Origin: an uncultured Caulobacter sp.
Lineage (GTDB): Bacteria; Pseudomonadota; Alphaproteobacteria; Caulobacterales; Caulobacteraceae
Direction: 5' to 3'
Length of the DNA stretch: 50,463 nt
Assembly (NCBI RefSeq): GCF_947036865.1
Contig: NZ_CAMQSF010000025.1
Span: 1-50,463 of the forward strand
Part shown: one piece after another, positions 28,346 through 35,571 of the stretch
Layout of the letters: each line of letters starts with the position of its first letter
Numbering within the stretch: position 1 is the first letter of the stretch
The notes under the pieces: generated by a model
What the model was told of the DNA's origin: nothing
The model's database searches: none
Seen by the model: only the letters and a program-made list of their open reading frames with translations
Program-made: the position numbers and the translations under genes

Positions 28346-28359
28346 TGAGACCGGTACCA
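28346..28359. promoter_or_regulatory. Predicted LacI-family operator before the GH3 gene
   Basis: TGAGACCGGTACCA is a pseudo-palindrome with central ACCGGT, the form typical of LacI-family sites. It lies about 100 bases before the GH3 start, after the previous terminator. Two related sites lie before the sugar porter and GH43 genes. Confidence 0.65.
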
Positions 28360-28458
28360 TTTCTCGCTTGAGTGGTCTGACAACCGCCCCCATAGTGCCG
28401 GCCAATGGCGGCCCCTGAGAGCCGCCCCGCACCAGCGCAAGCTCGGGGAAACGACAGG

Positions 28459-30873
28459 ATGACCACCACCCTCACCCGCCGCCTGTTCGGCGCGAGCCTC
28501 GCGGCCCTGTCGGTCGCCGCCGCGCCGGCCCTCGCCGCCGACAAGACGCCCAGGAATTCCGGCGGCAAGCCGCTCTACAAGGACCCGACCCAGCCGGTCG
28601 ACGCCCGCGTCCAGGACCTGCTGTCGCGGATGACGCTGGAGGAGAAGGCCGCCCAGCTGATCGGCATCTGGCTGACCAAGGCCAAGATCCAGACCCCCGA
28701 GGGCGAGTTCTCGCCGGAGGAAGCCAGCAAGAACTTCCCCAACGGTCTTGGTCAGATCTCGCGCCCCACCGACCGCCGCGGCCTCAAGCCGGCCACCGTG
28801 GTCGGCGCCGCCGCCGGGGCCGAGGACGGCTCGGTCGGCCGCAATGCGCCCCAGGCCGCCCGCTACACCAACGCCGCCCAAAACTGGGCCGTCGAGAAGA
28901 CGCGCCTGGGCATCCCGCTGCTGATGCACGACGAGGCGCTGCACGGCTTCGTGGCCCGCGACGCCACCAGCTTCCCGCAGGCCATCGGCCTGGCCTCGAC
29001 CTTCGATCCGGAGCTGGCCGAGAAGGTGTTCGCCGTCGCCGCCCGCGAGATGCGCGCCCGGGGCTCGAACATGGCCCTGGCCCCGGTGGTCGACGTCGCC
29101 CGCGACCCGCGCTGGGGCCGCATCGAGGAGACCTATGGCGAGGACCCGCATCTCTGCGCCGAGATGGGTCTGGCGGCCATCCGCGGCTTCCAGGGAACGA
29201 CCCTGCCGCTCGGCAAGGACAAGGTCTTCGCCACGCTCAAGCACATGACCGGCCACGGCCAGCCCGAGAACGGCACCAATGTCGGCCCCGCCCAGATCGC
29301 CGAGCGCACCCTGCGCGAGAACTTCTTCCCGCCGTTCGAACGGGCGGTGAAGGAGCTGCCGGTGCGGTCGGTCATGCCCAGCTACAACGAGATCGACGGC
29401 GTGCCCTCGCACGCCAACCGCTGGCTGCTGACGAAGATCCTGCGCGAGGAGTGGGGCTACAAGGGCTCGGTCCAGAGCGACTATTTCGCGATCAAGGAGC
29501 TGATCGCCCGCCACAAGCTGACCGACAAGCTGGCCGACACGGCGGTGATGGCCATGCACGCCGGCGTCGATGTCGAACTTCCCGACGGCGAGGCCTACGC
29601 CCTGATCCCCGAGCTCGTCCGCGCCGGCCGCATCCCGCAATTCGAGGTCGACGCCGCCGTCGCCCGGGTGCTGGAGATGAAGTTCCAGGCCGGCCTGTTC
29701 GAGAACCCCTACTGCGACGAGAAGACCGCCGACGCCAAGACCGCCACGCCCGACGCCATCGCCCTGGCCCGCGAGGCCGCCCGCAAGACCGTCGTGCTGC
29801 TGAAGAACGACAAGGGCGTGCTGCCGCTGGACGGCAAGAAGATCAAGCGTCTGGCCCTGCTGGGGACCCACGCCAAGGACACGCCGATCGGCGGCTATTC
29901 CGACAAGCCGCGCCACGTGGTCTCGATCCTGGACGGCCTGACCGCCGAGGCCAAGGCGCAGGGCTTCGCCCTCGACTACGCCGAGGCCGTGCGGATCACC
30001 GAGCAGCGCATCTGGGCCCAGGACAAGGTCAACTTCACCGACCCGGCCGTGAACGCCAAGCTGATCGCCGAGGCGGTCGAGGTGGCCAGGAAGGCCGACG
30101 TCGTGGTCATGGTGCTGGGCGACAACGAGCAGACCAGCCGCGAGGCCTGGGCCGACAATCACCTGGGCGACCGCGAGAGCCTCGATCTCGTCGGCCAGCA
30201 GAACGACCTGGCCAAGGCGATCTTCGACCTGGGCAAGCCCACCGTCGTCTTCCTGCTGAACGGCCGGCCGCTGTCGGTGAACCTGCTGGCCCAGCGCGCC
30301 GACGCCCTGATCGAGGGCTGGTACCTGGGTCAGGAGACCGGCAACGCCGCCGCCGACGTGCTGTTCGGCCGCGCCAATCCGGGCGGCAAGCTGCCGGTCA
30401 GCATCGCCCGCGACGTCGGCCAGCTGCCGATCTACTACAACCGGAAGCCCACGGCCCGTCGCGGCTATCTGGGCGGGGACGTGAGCCCGCTGTACCCGTT
30501 CGGCTTCGGCCTGTCGTACACGACCTTCGACATCTCGGCCCCGCGCCTGGCCAAGACCACGATCGGTCAGGGCGAGAGCGTCAAGGTCGAGATCGACGTG
30601 ACCAACACCGGCAAGGTGGCCGGCGACGAGGTGGTGCAGCTCTACATCCACGACGAGGCCGCCTCGGTGACCCGTCCGGTGCTGGAGCTCAAGCACTTCA
30701 AGCGCGTGACCCTCGCGCCGGGCGCCAGGACCACGGTGACCTTCGAGATCAAGCCGTCGGATCTGTGGATGTGGAACCTGGAGATGAAGCGCGTGGTCGA
30801 GCCCGGCGACTTCTCGATCCTGGTGGGTCCGAACTCGGTGGATCTGAAGAAGGCGACGCTGACGGTGGCGTGA
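28459..30873 (+). CDS. GH3 beta-glucosidase/beta-xylosidase, exported
   Basis: 804 residues with a twin-arginine-like signal (TTTLTRRLFGASLAALSVAA, cut after ALAA). The GH3 N-terminal barrel has RMTLEEKAAQLIG, the substrate-binding KHMTGHGQ region and catalytic nucleophile D341 in VQSDYFAI. The C-terminal alpha/beta sandwich carries KTVVLLKNDKGVLPL and PGGKLPVSI, and a fibronectin III-like domain (about 700-800) ends the protein. It probably releases glucose or xylose from oligosaccharides in the periplasm; the motifs do not separate the two. The upstream LacI-type operator and the xylan genes in the window favour a xylan role. Confidence 0.93.
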   Translation: MTTTLTRRLFGASLAALSVAAAPALAADKTPRNSGGKPLYKDPTQPVDARVQDLLSRMTLEEKAAQLIGIWLTKAKIQTPEGEFSPEEASKNFPNGLGQISRPTDRRGLKPATVVGAAAGAEDGSVGRNAPQAARYTNAAQNWAVEKTRLGIPLLMHDEALHGFVARDATSFPQAIGLASTFDPELAEKVFAVAAREMRARGSNMALAPVVDVARDPRWGRIEETYGEDPHLCAEMGLAAIRGFQGTTLPLGKDKVFATLKHMTGHGQPENGTNVGPAQIAERTLRENFFPPFERAVKELPVRSVMPSYNEIDGVPSHANRWLLTKILREEWGYKGSVQSDYFAIKELIARHKLTDKLADTAVMAMHAGVDVELPDGEAYALIPELVRAGRIPQFEVDAAVARVLEMKFQAGLFENPYCDEKTADAKTATPDAIALAREAARKTVVLLKNDKGVLPLDGKKIKRLALLGTHAKDTPIGGYSDKPRHVVSILDGLTAEAKAQGFALDYAEAVRITEQRIWAQDKVNFTDPAVNAKLIAEAVEVARKADVVVMVLGDNEQTSREAWADNHLGDRESLDLVGQQNDLAKAIFDLGKPTVVFLLNGRPLSVNLLAQRADALIEGWYLGQETGNAAADVLFGRANPGGKLPVSIARDVGQLPIYYNRKPTARRGYLGGDVSPLYPFGFGLSYTTFDISAPRLAKTTIGQGESVKVEIDVTNTGKVAGDEVVQLYIHDEAASVTRPVLELKHFKRVTLAPGARTTVTFEIKPSDLWMWNLEMKRVVEPGDFSILVGPNSVDLKKATLTVA

Positions 30874-30895
30874 GCGCGCTACCAGAAACCCGTTT

Positions 30896-31009
30896 CCCCG
30901 GCGAATGCCGGGGCCCAGATCGAACCCACAAGCGTGTTGATTTGGCGAACGCTTTGGCGGGCCAGCCCAAAATGTTCAGGATGAATCTGGGCCCCGGCAT
31001 TCGCCGGGG
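30896..31009. repeat. 25-base perfect inverted repeat pair
   Basis: Arms at 30896-30920 (begins CCCCGGCGAATGCCGGGGCC) and 30985-31009 are perfect inverted copies separated by 64 bases. Each arm is itself a small hairpin (CCCCGGCG/CGCCGGGG type). A single diverged arm is at 6744-6772. It fills most of the gap between the GH3 and truncated haemoglobin genes. Confidence 0.88.
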
Positions 31010-31107
31010 AGACGGTGTTTGTATGAAGCCCCCCTTAAGTAACAATCGAAAGCCAAGTTTGATCTGGACGGGCTTCAGTCCGCCGCCGAAAGGGCCATGT
31101 TGCGGCC

Positions 31108-31509
31108 ATGGCTGTTTCCGCGCCCCTTCTTGAGACCCTGTTCACCGACGACGAGATCGACGCCCTGGTCGAGACCTTCTACGCGCGCGTCCGTCGCCAC
31201 CATCGCCTGGGGCCGATCTTCGAGCACGCGATCGGCGAGGACGGCTGGCCGGCGCACCTGGCCAAGCTGAAGGACTTCTGGTCGTCGGTGCTGAACACCA
31301 CCGGCCGCTACAAGGGCCAGCCGATGGTCGCGCACCAGGGCGTCGAGGGCCTGACCGAGGGCCTGTTCATGCCCTGGCTGAATCTCTTCCATCAGACCTG
31401 CGTCGAGCTGTTCGACGCCCCGCGCGCCGCCATCGTCGGCCAGAAGGCCGAGCGCATCGCGCGGAGCCTGAAGCTGGGCCTGTTCTTCAAGCCGGACGCG
31501 GAGGCTTGA
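31108..31509 (+). CDS. Group III truncated haemoglobin
   Basis: 133 residues with the 2-over-2 globin fold. The distal pocket is around FYARVRRHHRLGPIFEHAIG (B helix to CD turn), and the proximal haem ligand His is in the GQPMVAHQ segment. The N-terminus and the WSSVLNTTGRYKGQP motif are typical of TrHb group III. Likely binds O2 or NO; bacterial group III members are linked to nitrosative stress and low oxygen. The stop overlaps the next gene by 4 bases (TTGA), so the two are coupled. Confidence 0.9.
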   Translation: MAVSAPLLETLFTDDEIDALVETFYARVRRHHRLGPIFEHAIGEDGWPAHLAKLKDFWSSVLNTTGRYKGQPMVAHQGVEGLTEGLFMPWLNLFHQTCVELFDAPRAAIVGQKAERIARSLKLGLFFKPDAEA

Positions 31510-32207
31510 GCGCGCCCGATCGGCTGGCGGCAGACGGTTTCGTCCGGTTCGACGGTCCCGAGACGATGGCGCTGATCGGCGCCCGGGACTGGACGCGCTT
31601 CGCCGACAGCTGGAACGACCTGCCGCTGGACGGCTTCATGGCCGACGGCGGCCGCTATCGCCGCCGACGGTTCGCGGCCTTCTCCGCCCGGCCCGGTCAG
31701 GTCGTCCGCAAGCCGCATCAGCCGCACTGGCAGAGCCGCGACTACAACCCGCTGAACGGCGGCGTGCAGCGCTGGTTCGAGCCCGTCACCGAGGCGATCG
31801 CCGACCACCCCGTCACCCAAGGCGTGATCGCGGCGGGCCTTGAGCTGTTCCACCCGCTATCCGGCGCGCCCGCCACGCCGTGGCACGTCGAACTGCACCA
31901 GTTCCGCATCGAGGCCCAGGCCGGCGGAGCCGGCTTGCCGACCCCGGAGGGCGCGCATCGCGACGGCGTCGACTGGGTCATCGTCATGCTGGTCGAGCGG
32001 CGCAATGTCGACAGCGGCGTCACCGACATCTTCGCGCCGGACGGCGAAAGCCTCGGCTCGTTCACCCTGACCGCGCCGGGCGACGCGGTGTTCCTGGACG
32101 ACCGGCGCGTGCTGCACGGGGTCACCCCCATCCGCCCGCTGGATCCCGAAAGTCCCGCCCTGCGCGACGTGCTCGTCGCGACCTTCCGCCAGGAAACGGC
32201 CGTCTAG
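31506..32207 (+). CDS. 2OG-Fe(II) dioxygenase (2OG-Fe_Oxy_2 type)
   Basis: 233 residues starting at TTG 31506, inside the stop of the haemoglobin gene. Iron ligands are H151 and D153 (HRDGVDW) and H204 (LHGVTPI), with R further on for 2-oxoglutarate. The pattern is that of the small family that includes L-isoleucine hydroxylase-like enzymes, so a free amino acid is a possible substrate. The close coupling to an oxygen-binding globin is notable. No other partner is present. Confidence 0.88.
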   Translation: MSAPDRLAADGFVRFDGPETMALIGARDWTRFADSWNDLPLDGFMADGGRYRRRRFAAFSARPGQVVRKPHQPHWQSRDYNPLNGGVQRWFEPVTEAIADHPVTQGVIAAGLELFHPLSGAPATPWHVELHQFRIEAQAGGAGLPTPEGAHRDGVDWVIVMLVERRNVDSGVTDIFAPDGESLGSFTLTAPGDAVFLDDRRVLHGVTPIRPLDPESPALRDVLVATFRQETAV

Positions 32208-32290
32208 CGCCCCGTCCCGGGGTCGTGTGCTACGGTGGCGCAACAATCTGTCACGCTCCCGCCATAGCTGGGACCGATGGAAAAGCCGCC

Positions 32291-32315
32291 GTGCGCGCCA
32301 AAGCTTGGCGCGCAC
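32291..32315. repeat. Perfect hairpin upstream of the PepSY operon
   Basis: GTGCGCGCCAA-AGC-TTGGCGCGCAC: 11-bp arms with a 3-base loop. It is not followed by a T-run on either strand, so it does not look like a terminator. It lies directly before the Fur-like box. Confidence 0.6.
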
Positions 32316-32323
32316 GCTTGCAA

Positions 32324-32340
32324 TTGCAAACCGTTCTCAA
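32324..32340. promoter_or_regulatory. Fur-box-like sequence before the PepSY operon
   Basis: TTGCAAACCGTTCTCAA resembles proteobacterial Fur boxes (TGCAAATnATTCTCA pattern). It overlaps the 12-base palindrome TTGCAATTGCAA (32318-32329). It lies 45-60 bases before the first gene of the redox operon, where an iron repressor site would be expected. Confidence 0.45.
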
Positions 32341-32385
32341 GTATGGACGTCTCACGCCGTCCGAAGGTCCTTCGCGAACACGCCC

Positions 32386-33015
32386 TTGAAATCCGCCGCC
32401 GCCCAGACCCGCCGCTCCTTCTGGCTCAAGCAGCTGCACCAGTGGCACTGGATCAGCGCGGCCGTGTCGCTGATCGGCATGCTGCTGTTCGCGGTGACGG
32501 GCTTCACCCTGAACCACGCCGACGCCATCGAGGCCAAGCCGGTGGTGGTCGATCGCAAGGCGACCCTGCCGCCCGAGCTGCTGGCCCTGCTGGCCAAGGG
32601 TCCGACCGAGGGCAAGCGTCCCTTGCCCGTTCAGCTCGAACCCTTCCTGGACAAGGCGGTCGGCGCCGACGTCGCGGGGCGCGTGGGCGACTGGTCCGCC
32701 GACGAGGTCTATGTCGCCCTCGCCCGCCCCGGCGGCGACGCCTGGGTGTCGATCGACCGCCAGACCGGCGCGATCGAACATGAAAAGACGACACGCGGCG
32801 CCATCAGCCTGCTCAACGACCTGCACAAGGGCCGCAACGCCGGCAAGGCCTGGGGCTGGTTCATCGACATCTTCGCCGGCGCGTGCGTGATCTTCACGAT
32901 CACCGGCCTGATCCTGCTGCAGTTCCACGCCCGCGCGCGGCCGCTGACCTGGCCGCTGGTCGGGCTGGGCCTGGTCGCGCCGATCCTTCTCGTCATCCTT
33001 TTCGTCCATCTCTGA
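32386..33015 (+). CDS. PepSY-associated transmembrane protein
   Basis: 209 residues if TTG 32386 is the start; a longer frame from 32227 runs through promoter-like sequence and is not preferred. TM1 (about 17-40, ISAAVSLIGMLLFAVTGFTL), a periplasmic PepSY-like part, and TM2-TM3 (about 148-209) follow. His residues sit near membrane ends: LHQWHW, LNHADA, LHKGR and FHARA. These are candidate haem ligands as in PepSY reductases of the FoxB type. It is first in an operon with DUF2271, DUF4198, ApbE and a flavoreductase; probable role is passing electrons across the inner membrane. Confidence 0.85.
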   Translation: MKSAAAQTRRSFWLKQLHQWHWISAAVSLIGMLLFAVTGFTLNHADAIEAKPVVVDRKATLPPELLALLAKGPTEGKRPLPVQLEPFLDKAVGADVAGRVGDWSADEVYVALARPGGDAWVSIDRQTGAIEHEKTTRGAISLLNDLHKGRNAGKAWGWFIDIFAGACVIFTITGLILLQFHARARPLTWPLVGLGLVAPILLVILFVHL

Positions 33016-33024
33016 GGTCTCATC

Positions 33025-33534
33025 GTGAAGCGTTCTATCCCCCTGCTGACTTTCACCGGCGCGGCCATCGGCCTGGGCGCCGCGGCGCCGGCCATGGCCG
33101 CCGATCTCGACGTCAACTTCACGATCCCGACCCAGAAGGTCGCCGAGTACCACGCGCCCTACATCTCGATCTGGATCGAGAACGCCGACGGGACCTCGGC
33201 CGGCACCCTGGCGGTCTGGTACAAGCCCAACCACGAGAAGTGGCTGAAGGACATGCGCAAGTGGTGGCGCAAGGCCGGCCGCGAGATGACCTTCCCCAAC
33301 GCCGACGGCATCAGCGGCGCCACCCACGCGCCCGGTCCGCAGAAGGTGAGCTTCAGCGACGCCAAGGGTCCGCTGAAGGGCCTCAAGCCCGGTCAGTACA
33401 ACCTGGTGATCGACGCGGCCCGCGAGGCCGGCGGCTTCGAGTCGGTCAGCGTTCCGTTCAGCTGGGGCAAGCCGGGGAAGACGGCCGGCAAGGGCGCGTC
33501 CGAGCTCGGCGCCGTCTCGGTGACGGTGAAGTGA
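33025..33534 (+). CDS. DUF2271 periplasmic protein with SGAT flavinylation-like motif
   Basis: 169 residues from GTG 33025 (GAGG upstream), 9 bases after the PepSY gene. A signal peptide (cut after AMAA, about 26) is followed by a beta-rich DUF2271 domain. Residues 94-100 read DGISGAT, like the Thr-flavinylation motif of NqrC/RnfG-type proteins (SGAT), so T100 is a candidate for covalent FMN attachment. An ApbE flavin transferase is encoded two genes downstream. Family assignment is confident; flavinylation is inference. Confidence 0.88.
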   Translation: MKRSIPLLTFTGAAIGLGAAAPAMAADLDVNFTIPTQKVAEYHAPYISIWIENADGTSAGTLAVWYKPNHEKWLKDMRKWWRKAGREMTFPNADGISGATHAPGPQKVSFSDAKGPLKGLKPGQYNLVIDAAREAGGFESVSVPFSWGKPGKTAGKGASELGAVSVTVK

Positions 33535-33548
33535 GAAAGGCCCGCGCC

Positions 33549-34430
33549 ATGAGCCTGAAAGCCCGCCTGCTCGCCGTCGTCGCCCTGGGCGCGACCGCGA
33601 TCCTGCCCGCCGCGGCCCACGCCGGCCGCAACTGGGTGGCCCCCTCGACGACCGTGCTGTCGGGCCCCAACGCCTGGGTGACGTTCGACGCGGCCTCGTC
33701 CGACGATCTGTTCTTCCCGGACCTGCGCCCGCTGCCGATCACCTCGATCACGGTGCTGGACGCCGACGGTCAGCCGGTCCAGCCCAGCAGCCCGTCGATG
33801 GGCAAGTTCCGCTCGACCTTCGACGTGCAGGTGACCAAGCCGGGCACGTGGAAGGTCGCCTCGGTGACCACCAGCATCATGGCCAGCTGGACCGAGAACG
33901 GCGAGGTCAAGCGCTTCCGGGGTTCGGGCGAGGACTTCGCCAAGCAGGTTCCGGCCGGCGCCGCCGATCTGAAGACCATCCGCTCGGTCTCGCGCAGCGA
34001 AACCTTCGTGACCCGCGACAAGCCGACCGACGCGGCGCTGAAGCCGACCGGCCAGGGCCTGGAGCTGCAGGCCGTGACCCACCCGTCGGACGTGGTGGCC
34101 ACCGAGCCGGCGACCTTCAAGCTGCTGATCGACGGCAAGCCGGCGGCGGGCCTGGAGGTGACGCTGATGCGCGGCTACGACCGCTGGTCGGCCAAGGGCG
34201 AGGCCGAGACCGTGGTCAAGACCGGCCCCGACGGCGCCTTCAAGATCACCGTGCCCCAGGCGGGCCTGTGGTGGATCAGCGCCAGCTATCGCTCGGGCGA
34301 GACCGGTCGGGGCGGACCGCCCCCCGGCGGCATGCCGGGCATGGGCGGACAGCCGCCGGCGGCCCAGCCGCTGGCCGGCGACGGCTACAGCGCCAGCTAC
34401 ACCGCGGTGATCGAGGCCCAGACGCCGTAA
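33549..34430 (+). CDS. DUF4198 periplasmic protein
   Basis: 293 residues with a Sec signal peptide (MSLKARLLAVVALGATAILP, cut after AHA). The DUF4198 domain covers most of the mature part: HAGRNWVAPSTTVLSG start, two beta-sandwich modules with a transthyretin-like insert (LLIDGKPAAGLEVTLMRGYDRWS, about 190-235). A Gly/Pro/Met-rich loop (GGPPPGGMPGMGGQPP, about 255-272) might bind metal. DUF4198 proteins are often metal-uptake-associated. The gene follows DUF2271 by 14 bases, in the same operon. Confidence 0.88.
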   Translation: MSLKARLLAVVALGATAILPAAAHAGRNWVAPSTTVLSGPNAWVTFDAASSDDLFFPDLRPLPITSITVLDADGQPVQPSSPSMGKFRSTFDVQVTKPGTWKVASVTTSIMASWTENGEVKRFRGSGEDFAKQVPAGAADLKTIRSVSRSETFVTRDKPTDAALKPTGQGLELQAVTHPSDVVATEPATFKLLIDGKPAAGLEVTLMRGYDRWSAKGEAETVVKTGPDGAFKITVPQAGLWWISASYRSGETGRGGPPPGGMPGMGGQPPAAQPLAGDGYSASYTAVIEAQTP

Positions 34431-34434
34431 GACG

Positions 34435-34554
34435 CCCCCTCCCCCTTAGGAGGGGGAAACCTTCGGGGATGGGGGCGGCGCCGTTCGCGAACATCGCGCC
34501 AGCCTCACCGCCGCATCCCCCCCAACCCTGCCCTTCCCTCATCAAGGGGAAGGG
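34435..34554. repeat. Mosaic palindromic repeat inside the redox operon
   Basis: Left hairpin CCCCCTCC/GGAGGGGG (34435-34442, 34449-34456) is followed by TTCGGGGATGGGGGC. The right hairpin is CCCTTCCC/GGGAAGGG (34531-34538, 34547-34554). The same kind of composite lies at 41581-41686. It separates the DUF4198 and ApbE genes; the ApbE ribosome-binding region starts right after it. Confidence 0.75.
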
Positions 34555-34569
34555 TTCAGGAACGACCCA

Positions 34570-35571
34570 ATGCCTCGCGTCCTCGTTCCCGTGCTGACCA
34601 CGCCGCCCGCCCGTCCGGTGGGCGGAGACGTGCGCGCGTTCGGCGGCGCGACCATGGGCACGACCTGGTCGGTCAAGGCGGTGCTGCCCTCGACCGTCGA
34701 CCTGCCGGCGCTCGCCGCCATGGTCCAGCGCGCGCTCGACGCCGTGGTCGCCGAGATGAGCCCGTGGGAGCCGGCGGCGGACCTGTCGCGCTACAACCGC
34801 GCCGCGCCCGGAAGCTGGACGCCCCTGCCCGCCGGCATGGCGACGGTTCTGCGCCGGGCGATCGAGATCGCGCGGGCCAGCGACGGGGCCTTCGACCCGA
34901 CCCTCGGCGCCCTGGTCGATCTCTGGGGCTTTGGCCCGCGTCCCTTCTCGGGCGGTCCGCCCGAGCCGGAGTCGGTCGAGCCCCTTCGCGAGGCCAGCGG
35001 CTGGCGGCGCCTGACCCTGGACGGCGAGGCCCTGTTCCAGCCCGGCGGCCTTCGCCTGGATCTCAACGGCATCGCCAAGGGCTTCGGCGTCGACCAGGCC
35101 GCCGCCGCCCTGGATCGCGCCGGCGTGCGCAGCTACCTGGTCGAGGTCGGCGGCGAGCTGCGCGGAACCGGCGCCAAGCCCGACGGCCAGCCCTGGTGGG
35201 TCGAGCTGGAGCGCCCGCCCCGCGACGCCTTGGGCGCCGCAGACGCCGAACCGACCCTGGTCGCCCTGCACGACCTGTCGGTCGCCACCTCCGGCGACTA
35301 TCGCCGCTTCTTCGACCACGAGGGCCGCCGCTACGCCCACACCCTGGATCCCCGGACCGGCGCGCCGACCACCCATCCAACCGTCAGCGTCACCGTGCTG
35401 GCCAAGGACTGCATGAGCGCCGACGCCTGGGCCACCGCCCTGACCGTCATGGAGCCGGACGCGGCCCTGGCCTTCGCCACCGCGCATGACCTGGCCGCGC
35501 TGATCGTCAGCCGCGCCGACGACGGCTTCGAAGAGCGCCTGTCCCCCGCCCTCTCGGCGATGCTCGACTGA
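34570..35571 (+). CDS. apbE: ApbE-type FAD:protein FMN transferase
   Basis: 333 residues. ApbE motifs are all present: GGATMGTTWSV (about 25-35), FDPTLGALVDLWGFG, LRLDLNGIAKGFGVDQAA (Mg/FAD), YLVEVGGELRGTG, SVATSGDYRRFF and HTLDPRTGAPT. It transfers FMN from FAD onto Thr of target proteins. The N-terminus (MPRVLVPVLTTPPARPVGGD) has no signal peptide or lipobox, unlike typical exported ApbE, and no upstream in-frame start adds one. AGGA precedes the ATG. It overlaps the next gene by one base. Confidence 0.94.
   Translation: MPRVLVPVLTTPPARPVGGDVRAFGGATMGTTWSVKAVLPSTVDLPALAAMVQRALDAVVAEMSPWEPAADLSRYNRAAPGSWTPLPAGMATVLRRAIEIARASDGAFDPTLGALVDLWGFGPRPFSGGPPEPESVEPLREASGWRRLTLDGEALFQPGGLRLDLNGIAKGFGVDQAAAALDRAGVRSYLVEVGGELRGTGAKPDGQPWWVELERPPRDALGAADAEPTLVALHDLSVATSGDYRRFFDHEGRRYAHTLDPRTGAPTTHPTVSVTVLAKDCMSADAWATALTVMEPDAALAFATAHDLAALIVSRADDGFEERLSPALSAMLD

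Noticed and set aside
26170..30696. 1508-codon minus-strand open frame
   Set aside because: It is the antisense shadow of the M61 peptidase and GH3 genes, caused by high third-position GC. The product is low-complexity Gly/His/Val/Asp with no domain.
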